A DNA stretch of 64,000 bases from Burhinus oedicnemus (Eukaryota > Chordata > Aves > Charadriiformes > Burhinidae), in contig VFFE01007078.1 of assembly GCA_008921705.1 (NCBI GenBank), forward strand, positions 198,542 through 262,541, given 5' to 3'. This document shows, piece after piece, positions 1-28,899 of the stretch. The translations under genes and the position numbers were made by a program. The number at the start of each line of letters is the position of its first letter. Within the stretch, counting starts at the first letter, position 1. A model generated the notes under the pieces. The model saw only the letters and a program-made list of their open reading frames with translations, had not been told where the DNA came from and did no database searches.

Positions 1-233
1 AGTGTTGTGAGAGCAAGGACAACTATTGTAGTCATCATCTTGTAATATACATATTTCCATGAATACAGAACCCAAATTGCTGACTCCTTTCAAGAATCTT
101 TAATTTTTGGACAAAATGGAAGTGTATTTTAACTGCCAGGGAAATCACAATTAACAGAGATATAGGAGGCTGTATACATTAGTCAGATGTACACAGAGTG
201 TTTATGAGTGCTCAAGGACTTTCCTAAACTTAA

Positions 234-8380
<8,147 letters not shown>

Positions 8381-8950
8381 ACACGCTTAAAAAAATTGCA
8401 CTGCAGCAAGGGGAGGGAGGACAATATTTAGCACTGTATAAGTCTACTCTTAGTGTCAAGGTCACATACACCCACTCCTCTGACAATGATAAAAGCACAA
8501 CTGCCTTGTCTCCAATGTATAGAGTACTCCAAAACTTATTTTACCATGAAGTGTATTTGAACAGGTAGGGCATTTTTAATGCTCGAGAGTAATTCACTTT
8601 GAGAATCTTCCAGAAAGTGAATTCTGGTAACTCAGATGATTTAAATCCCAGTGAACTATAGTTTACACAGGATTTGAGAGACTGTTGCAGGAAAAAAAAA
8701 AAAGGCATTGGTCAGTTAATCTTTTCTTAAACTTTCATTTTGTCTTGAGTATTCGATTAATATAGGGTTTTTTCCTGGTTACTACACCCCTGATGCACCA
8801 TTCACAAGATGGAAGTGCCTTTTTAATCACTTACTGAAAAATAAAGTATCATTTGTTCAAATTAAGTCAACTGTTACAGTTTTATATGCACCATGGATGT
8901 GCTTACACACTAATAAAAGGCTATAAAAACCTACTCCAGTATTCTTGTGT
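8381..8950 (+). other. MYH11: MYH11 3' UTR
   Basis: Runs from the SM1 stop to a poly(A) signal near 8912. The sequence is AT-rich with an A-run at 8691-8703. No other gene is seen. Confidence 0.7.
8912..8917 (+). terminator. MYH11: Candidate MYH11 poly(A) signal
   Basis: AATAAA followed about 30 nt later by GU-rich CTTGTGTATAAGTG, the expected layout for cleavage. An earlier AATAAA at 8840-8845 and later ones near 9036 and 9077 are alternatives. Confidence 0.55.
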
Positions 8951-10930
8951 ATAAGTGTCACTTGGGTGCAATACAGCATGCTCAAAGGGAATGAGGGATG
9001 CAGTAGAGCTTCTTTACAACTCAAATACTTTTTAGAATAAAAACTTGATTTTCTCCTAAGCAATTGCTTTTGAAGTAATAAAAAAAAAAGTACGTACACT
9101 GAGCTGAATGTAAAGTGACCTGAAGTAGTTGGGATAGGTTTGGTTACCTCGTGGACACACAGTGCTAACTGAGGTGCCCTTGGATGTATCGAAGGGCTGA
9201 CAGACATGACACAGGACCCGCAGGAGACCTGTGGCATTCTCCTGCAGCAGCTGGAAAGCAGGCAGGGCCCTAAGTGTCTGAACCCAGCCTTGAAGTCTGT
9301 ACACATAGGGATATTTCCAACTAAAGCCGGCTGAAAACAATTAGAAACAGCAGCCCACATTGAATGCAGCGATCCAAGCCAAGCTATTCTGCATTAAGGG
9401 ACCAGCATGCAGTTAGTTTTTATTTTTGGAGCACTCCCAACAGGACTGCAGCCCATTCCTGGGAACTACCAGGACCTACCACAAATCCACGCAGCTCTAG
9501 TACTTCCAGAGAGCAGCTAGCTTTGTGGTCACACTGGGGCAGTAGAGAGCCATCCACAGCAAAGCCAGGTGTAGAATTACTCTAAAACGAGTACAGAGAG
9601 GTTACTCGATGTCTTAGATTGCACAGCAAGGGAACTTTAAGCACTGTGACTACAGGGAGAGCAAGTCATGCAAAAACAGTATCTTCTAAAGCTAAGCATT
9701 GTTCCAGAAGGCACAGAGATCATGAACTGGAGATTCAGACTAGGCACCTTTTAGCCAGCAGAGTCAGAATCCAAACAATTCTCGCTGCTCATTTAAGAGC
9801 AAATGAAGAGTTTACATAAGAACCCATTTAGAGCGATTAAGATGACAAGCTGCAGAGGAGAGGGGTTAGGAGCTATCAGACAAGACCTTTTCATTGCTTG
9901 ATCAGCCACGCAGCCCAGCTCTGTAACCATGCTCAAAGAGCTGGCTGTTAAACACACAGCTTGTGAGCCTGCGCGTGTGGGAAGAAAGGAGAGCAAAGAC
10001 ATCAGACTTCATATAGAATGGTCTTAAGCACCAATGCTTGGAGCAGAACCAGCAAACTGAACATGGAGCCCTTCTAAAAGGAATTAATCTAGAAAATTCC
10101 CATGCACAATGGTAGAGTTTGGTCCGATGGTTAGAGCACTGCCCTACCACTTGAGAAACTTGGGTTCCAGTCCCTGCTCTGCAAAGCTTGTGACAAAATA
10201 GGGAGTCAGTTTCTTTAGTAACATCCACAGAAAGCATCCTTCTGCAACAGTGGCCAAACTGAAGTTCCTCTGTGTACCACTACAGAGATGACTGTTCTGG
10301 ACTAAATTATTTTGACAATTCTCAATAGCATATCCACCCCTAGTCTGTCTTATTGTATCTGTAGTCACATTAATAATATATCTGTAAAACATATAATACT
10401 AGAATGGTGATTATTTTCCAACTTTCTACTTTACCTCAATGCTGTGTCTCAATCTGACTGCAAGCCAACTTGCTCACCAAGCAGGCAAATTCTGGCAAGA
10501 TAAGGAAAATGCAACCTGTCTTGTGTGATCCCTCCTGGCTACACAGTCCACTGAACCATAGTCCATGTGTCAGCACAACTAACAGAGTAGCCCACACACT
10601 TCTGCTCCTCATGGGTAAGAAGAGAGTGTCAACTCCCTGTGTGAGAGGACAAAAATCACATTAAAACAGGCAGAGTTCAAGATTTTAAGAGAGAGCAATG
10701 TCAATATTAAGCACTGTAAATCCCAGAGGTATCTTTAGCTATGACAATATTTACATTCCTTAGGGTAGGAAACCATAAGAAAGATGTAGGAAAATCTTTG
10801 CATATGATTCAGCAACACAAACAATGTCTCTTCCAGCTTCATTGATCAGAAACAGATGAGAAACTGGTAGCAAACATCTGTGCATAAACCACAGTGACAA
10901 CTTGCAAAAAAACTCAAAATGAATCAACAA
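8951..10930. other. Spacer between the convergent MYH11 and NDE1 genes
   Basis: About 2 kb with no recognised exon. It holds a MIR-like SINE fossil at about 10118-10222. Short open frames here resemble nothing I know. Confidence 0.6.
10118..10222 (+). mobile_element. tRNA-derived SINE fossil, MIR/CORE-SINE-like
   Basis: A tRNA-like head has an A-box-like stretch (GGTCCGATGGTTAGAGC, about 10121) and a B-box-like GGGTTCCAGTCC (about 10162). CTGCTCTGC follows, then a stretch resembling the MIR body (TTGTGAC ... GTCAGTTTCTTTA). The order and spacing match amniote MIR-type SINEs from memory. It is diverged and partial; the exact family was not tested. Confidence 0.55.
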
Positions 10931-10948
10931 TTAGCATTCAAAATAAGC

Positions 10949-10954
10949 TTTATT
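10949..10954 (-). terminator. NDE1: Candidate NDE1 poly(A) signal
   Basis: AATAAA on the minus strand, followed downstream by U/GU-rich sequence (ATTGTTGATTC then TTTTGAGTTTTTTT). It would give a 3' UTR of about 1.45 kb. A closer AATAAA (minus 12369-12364) lies only 36 nt after the stop. Confidence 0.5.
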
Positions 10955-11061
10955 CTGCTCTCCAGTTAAGCCAACTTTGTAGATGGCCTGAATAATGGGA
11001 ATGATCTGCAGTTATCTCCTTTTCCAGAGAAATAGATGCATTAGTGGCTGTTTTCACAGGA

Positions 11062-11240
11062 TTTTCTAAAAAAAAAAAAAAACAAAAANNNNNNNNNNNN
11101 NNNNNNNNCCAAAACCCCCACACAAAACACCACACAAAAAACCACCACAAAACAAACCAAAAAAAAACCCCCCCACACACAAAAAACCCAGCCACCCACA
11201 CCACAAAAACACAAAACATACAAAACAAAAAACCCAAATC
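11062..11240. repeat. Low-complexity A/C tract (G/U in the NDE1 transcript)
   Basis: From 11109 to 11190 the + strand is only A and C; it continues nearly pure to about 11237. A poly-A run lies at 11069-11082 just left of the N gap. Open frames over it are artefacts of composition. Confidence 0.85.
11089..11108. other. Assembly gap (20 N)
   Basis: A run of 20 N inside low-complexity sequence; the round number suggests a placeholder of unknown true length. Confidence 0.98.
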
Positions 11241-12404
11241 CATTTATGCATTCTTTTGTCAAGTAAGCTCTCCCTACCCAACTCCACAAAAAAACCACAA
11301 AAATTCTTTAGTCATTATTATTTTTGCAAGTAGAGGCTTCCATAAGGTACATTAATACTGTAAGTGAGCCTACTCCTTTAAAAACAAACCAAAATGCAGT
11401 TATATTCTATAGAGAAAAAAAGATGTATTTAAAAATAATTCTCTACTCACATACACTTGTCTAGCATAAAGGACTTTTCAGGTTAAAACAACAGTTCTAA
11501 ATTAGTAACAGCTGAAAGCATATATTCTCATAAAAAAAAATAAAACAAGAAAAAAATCACTAATACCCAAGGCACATTAATAAAATGGAGGTTTGGAAAG
11601 CAGTAAACCCCACCTATTATGATGTTAGAACTAGGAACTAAATCAGGTCTCTTGCTTCCTACAACAGCCAAGCTTTATTGGCCACAACATGGCAAAAAGA
11701 GGTATCTGTATGCTAAGCCAGTCCAAAGTCACCTACCTTGCTGTTAGGTCAGGGATATCCTGAGTACTCTAATCATTCAGCATTCCTCACCTTTAACCAT
11801 GACCTGTTCTTAATGGCAAATCATTGCTTACAAAACCACCCTACCACTGCAGAGGCAGATTTTTGTGCAAGATTCTGACCAGCAAACATCCCACAAAGAG
11901 CTGAACAGCTTCCCTGCAGAAAAACACCTCTATCTGCATAAAAATACTCCTCTAATTCAGGTGGCTACAGCACACAAGACCCATGACAGAACACCAGCAC
12001 AACCAGAATTTAAGCCAGACACATCATGGTGTTGTATTCACACCAAAAGCCAAAGCCTGAGGAGATGCATAGGGAATATTGGCTCTGTTGTAGGTAGAGG
12101 AACAATGGCTTTGACTGGCAGTGTCGAAAGAAACAACTTTCAAGGAGCTGTTTAGAGCAGCTGATGTAGGATGCAATTCTAAGTCCTGCACTGGTAGGCA
12201 GCATTGCTTTATCACACTACCCACAGAACTCAGTCCAGAGGCCAGACTGAGCAGGGCCACAGGAGGCCATCGCCAACTGCAGCTTCTTGTTCAATTCTCA
12301 CCTACCTCGAGATCGCTGTCTGATTGCTCATAGATACTCTTTAAAACTAAAGTTTAAAAAAAATTTATTTTTTCCCCCCCCTTTTCCAAAGCCAGCCAGG
12401 CTTT

Positions 12405-22944
<10,540 letters not shown>

Positions 22945-22989
22945 GACGAGTCCTCAAAGTTTAAAACTCCTGTTTAATTTTTCCCCCCC

Positions 22990-25900
22990 CTGGAAAATTA
23001 AAGGATCAAGCCTAAGAATTAATGCAGTGAGCTACCTCAGTGCTTTTTGCAGCAAAGCAGTGTACCCCTCCTCCCAGGAAGTCACTGCACACCTGGAGAC
23101 CAAACTGAAGACCAGCCTTGACAGAGCTCTGCCACATATACCATAGATGTGAAAGAATCACTACTGAGTAATCCAGTCCCTTCCCCCAGTTCTCCCAAGG
23201 CTGCTGCATGCCTCCACCACATCCCCAGCAACGAGCACCTTCCCCACCCTCCAACTACACAGCACAGAGCACCAAACCTTAAACTTCAGCCAACACACAC
23301 AGGTGAAAGAAGACATTGCAGGCACAATTTCAGCTCCAAAGACAGTGCAATTAAGGTCAATTTCAACAACCCTAAAGACACTTACCATGAAATTAAAGAG
23401 AAACTTCAAAGAGACACAGATAAGGTACTCAAGATACTAATCTCCTGTGTTAACATTTCCAGGAACACCTAAGCTTTTTATGGAGATAACTGCTGGGCAC
23501 ATGACAAGTTTCTCCCCAGGTTAACATAGCAAAAGCTACCTGACTTTAAACCCGAGATATCACAAGGCATGTATGGCTGAGAGCCACAATACATCTGGAT
23601 ACTTCAGAGAACCACAGGAGAAGGGAGCTCCAGAAATTCCCAGGGAAGTGAGGATAAAAGCTCCACAGAGGTTTTAGTGGGATACCACCTGGCTGGATGA
23701 AGGTACACAGATAGATTGCAGCAACCCTGTGAGGAATCCAGACCATCCAGCTGTCCCTGTGCCAGCATAAACCCAGTCACAGGACATAGTCCCAAATGGG
23801 AAGGACACATGGAAGAGCCACAGGGGAATCAAGAACCTTAAACTGGTCACTCCTGCTTGAAGACTTAAGTATCTAGACATCACAATTAAATAAGTGCCCT
23901 CTGATGTGCATGATGCGCTCTAACAAACAGGTCACTGGAAAATATCATTTTATATGAGTTAGTCTTGACAATGGAGAAACATCAAACCTAATGCTCTGGA
24001 TAACCTGCCCATCTCCAACCCTGGTTGTGGCAAAGATTCCACATAGACATTATCCATTTAATAGAAAGCCAAATAGATCAAGGACAGTAAATAAAGGTTG
24101 AGTTGAACAATTCATTACAATGGCAGTTGTCAGAAAACTGTATTGCTGAAATCTAATGACTGAGGAAACACAGTTCTACCAAGTTTCAGCTGCAGATTTA
24201 CTGAGCAAAACATTTTCTAGAGGTAATCCTGATGGAATAAAGAGAAAAAAAATAATAGCCAAAGCCTTCAGAGATCCTTTAGATATCAGTCCTGCCTTCT
24301 ACTCTTCTTATTTATGATACTCAGGAAATGCTGGAGTAGACCTTCAGAGCAACACGTCATAGCTACAGAAAACGTGCAGCCACTGCACATCTGTTGAACT
24401 CAATGGAAAAAATTATTCATAACCTGTGTTGAGACTTTCCTCTCCAGAAAATAGTCTGGTTTAAAAAGGATTAACAGCCATTTATCTAGTAACTCTCAGT
24501 AGAGACAAACATAAGCAGTTCTTACCTCTACTACAGGCAACAGTATCAAGTACTCAAAGTAGTCTGGCAAGCTAAAGCTCAATTCTTACATACCCAAGCA
24601 ATGCTGCTAAGCACAAGTCCTTTTCATAGCCTAAGCCATTTTCAGGAGACTACTGAGCAAAGAGTAAGCAGCTGTCACAGCTATGTGCGCTGTGCCCACA
24701 CACCTCAATGCACAGTATCAGCTGCACGCTCACAGAAATTATGCTATTATTTAGAAGGGGAGCTGGCAGGTGAGGGGAAGTTACTAAGCTTTAGTTTTTG
24801 TAATTCAGTTTCTTGACACAAAATGTTAATTAGACAAAGCTACATGTCCTCCTTCTAACAAATAAAACCACCATGTGATGTATTGACACACTTCCAGCAA
24901 GAAGTCTCAAGGCTGCTGCTCTTTGTATGTATTTACAGAAGTATGCACTGAGGAAAAAGAAGAGGAAAAGGAATTTGAGTAAGGAGGAGTGATTTTTCCA
25001 AATAGTACCCTTGCCCATTAAAAAGAAAATCACCACCAAGCATAATTAACATTCTTGACTTAGAATAGTTTACAACACATCTACTCTATTATTTTTAAGC
25101 AAACTGAAAGTGCCTTTGATGTTAACGAGCATGTTCTTATGCTTAAGGCACTGTGTACACACACACCAATCCCTGCAGCATACTTGTGAATAAAGAAAAC
25201 TGTTTTACAGATGAGGGACAGAGAGGGAGGGTCAGACATGAAGAACTGATGCAGGTCCAATGGGAAACCAAGAAGGACCAGCATCCATTACTGTGGTCAA
25301 ACCACTTCAGAGAACAGCGAGCCAGAGTGTCCTTTACATGGTTATTTCTCACCACTCAGACAACAGGAATTTCTGTATTTCTTCAAGAACAGAGATTCCA
25401 CCCAAGGTATGTTTGGTTTTGCTATACAAAGATGAATTCTTCTGACACAAGCATTATAATAAATCCTGTATCTGTGTTCAGACAGTCAACAAAAAAAAAA
25501 AGTCAGATAATAAAGATGTAGTGCAAGACATCTTGCTCCTGAAAGCTTTCAAACAACCCTTTGGAAGCAAAAGACATAGCTCCCGTAACGTCAAAAGTCT
25601 GAATATGCTCATATCCGGCTCTCACTTGTGTTTTTATGCTGCACTTTGGAAGGGCTAAAAGAATGTACTAATTTGCATTTTTTAAGATTGTATGGTCATA
25701 TACAAAAGACTTTTCCCTACCTGAGCTGCAAGATTTTTAAGAGTTCCACAGAACCTTGAAAACTTTCACAGAAGCATAAAGATGCTGTCCCCTTCAGTTT
25801 CTAAGTATGTCTTTGTAAACATAAGATTACGGACCCACTAAGGATATTATCTGTTAAGAGTACACTGTGTTTCATGGTTACCATTACTTATTTGGCACTT

Positions 25901-26932
25901 GTAATTGAAAATTAATTGTTAAACTGCAAATATATGGAAGGACTGTGGGGACCTATACTTATTCCACAGAAATGACACAACATGGCAAAGATTGTTTCAC
26001 TACTGTCCCATGCCACAGGCACATGCTTTTCATCTGCAACACACAAGGAAGACCTACTAGGTTCCCTGTACACCTGCACTACATCTTGGCTCACCAGCGT
26101 TTTCAAACTAACCAAAGGTGAAAGATACAAACTTAAACTGAAAATAAAAATTCCAAGTTTTAGACAAAGTATTAAAGCTTTTTCTGAAATTTGTTTAAAA
26201 AAAATAAAAAACCACTCACATAAATCTTTCTAAACTGCCTGCAGAAAGGTTAGGGGTTTGACTTTTTGTTTTTCCTCCTGCTGTCTTCTCCCCTTTATTT
26301 TTAACAGCTTGGAGACAGTATGCAAAATGCCTGCCAGGTAATTAACTAAACCAATTAGGAACTTCTCATTGTCTAGGCTCACTACAAAAGGGGGGAGGGT
26401 GAGGGGCGTGAAGGAGGTTGTTTTGTTAAACTTTGGCAAACGTGGAAAAAAACAAGGAGAGAAAGTCACAGTCTATAGCAGGCACACACTGGCTGCACCT
26501 TACTTGTTTTCGCACACATGAAGCTAGAAGAGACATCTGGCCAGGCTTCCTGCGTGGAAGCAGCACCAGTGCTGGTCACAGACATTACAAAACCTCTACA
26601 TCATACAGGAAGGGGAAGTGCTCATGGGTGGGGAATGGACTTCTGCAGTGAGAAAACTACCTCAGCATAAATGCTGCAGGAAACGATTTCATACAAGTGG
26701 GAGCAGAATTGCAAAATTCTTAAGGAAAAAAATATTAAGAAAAGCCACACAAAAAATCATTCAAGGAACTTCAATTTGGGAATCAGAGTCTGAGTTCACC
26801 AAATTCATGAAGATCTCCACTTAGATTCTGCTTCAGTCCTAGAATAAAGGACACAAAACAATGCTGCATCATGAATACTTTTTTTTTTTTTAACAAAAGA
26901 ACATTTTAGCTTGGTGAACAATATTGGCCTAC
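22990..26932 (-). other. NDE1: NDE1 5' intron
   Basis: About 4 kb without a recognised exon. It holds a possible antisense MIR fragment near 25138-25235 and T-runs near 26880. Open frames are short and unconvincing. Confidence 0.55.
25138..25235 (-). mobile_element. Possible MIR fragment
   Basis: GGCACTGTG (25147), then TTTTACAGATGAGGG (25203) and CAGAGAGG in the order found in the reverse complement of MIR. Diverged and short; could be chance. Confidence 0.35.
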
Positions 26933-26974
26933 CTTTGTAGCAACGCCTGATGGTCTGAGTCAGAACAATTCATA
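26933..26974 (-). other. NDE1: Candidate NDE1 leader exon with a uORF
   Basis: A 42-nt segment with a pyrimidine-rich acceptor (ACTTTTTTATTACAG) and a donor (AAAG then GTAGGC) on the minus strand. It begins T-ATG and reads MNCSDSDHQALLQ; joined to either acceptor of the next exon the frame stops before the NDE1 ATG. Splicing is inferred only. Confidence 0.35.
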
Positions 26975-27797
26975 CTGTAATAAAAAAGTAAAGCAGTACC
27001 ATAAATACTACCGAATTATCCATGCCAGAGATGATGAAGCTCCTATTAGACATTTTTTTCGTAACTGTAAACCGACCAAAACCCCTCTTTGCTCCTGAAA
27101 AGTAGCTTTCCCATCCTATGAAAAGTAAATTTTCTTAAAATAGTCCCCTTGCAAGGGTCTTCCTATAACATAAGGGCCTATTTTCTTTTGTTTAAGCAAT
27201 ACAAAAGAAAATCACCACAAGAGAGAAAGAAAAGGAAGAGGTCATCGGAGTGCCAGGATTACTACAGAATCCCACAGCCAGCACCGAAGAGTTACCATCT
27301 TCTCAAGGTCTTCTCTACCAAAAGGCTTAATTCAGCAAAGCCCCCATCTTTTCAGGTATCAGCCCGGCTCCGATACTTCCGAGTTTCCAGGAATTCCGAA
27401 GCCAACTCCGCAGTTTTCTCTCCCGAGGTGCCTGACCCTGACGCTTCCAGCCGCGGCCGAGCGGGAGCCTGGCACGGCTGGGGCTGCCCCTTCCCATTCG
27501 GAGCACGCACCGGGCGTGAGCTCAGCCGGCGGGCACGGTTCCCACGCTCCCCTCCCCACCAGCAACCGCCAGAGCAACTCCAGAAGCGGACGGCGATTCA
27601 GGTTCGCAGGGAAGGATACGGGAAGGAGCGGGGGCCGCAGACAGGCAGGATCCCAGACCCGTCTCCTCTTGCCTCCCTGACCTGCCCCGGTTACCACCGC
27701 AAGACTCGGGACACCCAGAGGGGCTGCTCCGCACCGAAATCGCCCTTCCCTCCCCTACAGGCGGGGAGGGCGCTCCGCCAGAGGGGGAAGCCCCGGG

Positions 27798-27800
27798 GCG

Positions 27801-27835
<35 letters not shown>
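27798..27835. repeat. CCTG microsatellite
   Basis: About nine tandem CCTG units (seen as CTGCCTGCCTGC) followed by CCCTCCCTCCC, inside the CpG-rich region. Confidence 0.9.
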
Positions 27836-27963
27836 CCCTCCCTCCCGCCTGCCGGGCGGCGCGGGCGAACCCCGGTCTCTCACCGCCACCGCCGCAGAAC
27901 GGCGGAGCTCGGCGCTGGCAGCCACCGCTCTCCCCGGCCCGGCCCGACACAGCCTCCCCATTG

Positions 27964-27983
27964 NNNNNNNNNNNNNNNNNNNN
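27964..27983. other. Assembly gap (20 N)
   Basis: Twenty N in very GC-rich promoter sequence; the true length is unknown. It may hide part of the NDE1 first exon. Confidence 0.98.
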
Positions 27984-28479
27984 CGCCCGGTCCCGCCCGG
28001 TCCCGCCCAGCCCGGCCCGGCCCTCCGCCACCGGCCCCAGCCGTGGCCCCCAGAGCGGGGAGGGATCGCCCGTCCTCGGCTACATGCTCTATGTACGCTC
28101 ACGCCCGGCCCTGGCACGCGTCAACCACGCTAAACCCCTTTTCGTCGGTGTTTTATGAGCTACAGCGGGCACGAGGGCCTGCATCTTCTAAGACGGTAAC
28201 GGTATAACTTGCCACCGTGCTGTAATTTTAAATACACGTTTTCCCATTAAGTGTTCTAAAAGAGGAAAAGCTTTACATCAAATACTATTTTTTTTTTTAT
28301 TATTCCAAAGGCCTCTTCTGAAAGAGCAAGCAGTGAGACAGTGACCGTAACTATTCAATGTCACTGCAACATTTTGACACCGAAGTCCCCTTTCCACAAC
28401 CGAGGAACAGCCTCCTGTGTCCCTGAAGCCCGTGCCACAAAGGACAACGCAGCCTGTGAAATCGTAGACGCTTGCACTC

Positions 28480-28690
28480 AGCTACACCTCAGCACGATGT
28501 CATCATTCCAGGGAACAAGCCGCGAGCACCCGCAGGGATGGCGAGCTCCCCGCAGACAAAGGGACGGAGCGGCGGCTGGAGGCAGCCGGGGAACGACTCA
28601 CCGCGCCCGCAGCGGGCAGGGGACGGAGGCGTGCCGAGCCTTTCTCAAGCGCCCCGGGTGTGCTCCTGCCCCACCGTGTGCACAAACACT
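28480..28690 (-). promoter_or_regulatory. NDE1: Second CpG cluster, possible alternative NDE1 first exon
   Basis: CpG-rich again after an AT-rich break. On the minus strand CGGGCGCG is followed by GTGAGT, a full-consensus donor, so an exon could end at 28602. Upstream of NDE1 and oriented with it. Inferred only. Confidence 0.35.
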
Positions 28691-28778
28691 TGGTCATCAG
28701 GCGTGTCCGGCATTTGTTTCCTGAGTCAAAACAAAAACACCAATTATCGTATACGTGTAGATACACTCCAGCTCACAC

Positions 28779-28794
28779 ACGTATGGCCATACGT
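28779..28794. promoter_or_regulatory. 16-bp palindrome with CRE-like half site
   Basis: ACGTATGGCCATACGT is a perfect palindrome, overlapped by ACGTCA at 28791-28796, a CREB/ATF half-site type. It lies upstream of the NDE1 promoter region. Confidence 0.45.
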
Positions 28795-28899
28795 CACCGA
28801 GTATCACCGCACGCCCCTGCAGCACGTTTTACAAACTGCTGGATGACAGGCGCCCACGCGCAGGGGCCCCCATCCCGGTTTCATTCACTTCTGTGATGC

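Larger units (their letters stand above)
10935..12404 (-). other. NDE1: NDE1 3' UTR
   Basis: Inferred from the NDE1 stop to the poly(A) signal at 10949-10954. It contains an A/C-only stretch on the + strand, so G/U-only in the transcript, next to an assembly gap. Confidence 0.55.
27420..28135 (-). promoter_or_regulatory. NDE1: CpG-rich region, probable NDE1 promoter and first exon
   Basis: Strongly GC- and CpG-rich, unlike its flanks, with repeated CCCGCCCGG units after the N gap. On the minus strand a consensus donor (GCGGTGGCG then GTGAGA) ends a possible first exon at 27884. The 20-N gap and a CCTG repeat lie inside. It is placed correctly to drive NDE1 leftwards; the transcription start was not located. 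Confidence 0.6.

Noticed and set aside
9590..9640. CAGAGAGGTTAC ... GCACAGCAAGGG resembling an antisense MIR core
   Set aside because: Too short and diverged to separate from chance by eye.
10950..11355. Frames of Phe/Val/Gly-Trp or Lys/Thr/Pro repeats
   Set aside because: Translations of the A/C low-complexity tract and the N gap.
27149..28207. 352-codon open frame on + across the CpG-rich region
   Set aside because: Runs through the N gap and a CCTG repeat; Pro/Arg/Gly-rich composition is what GC-rich DNA gives by chance.
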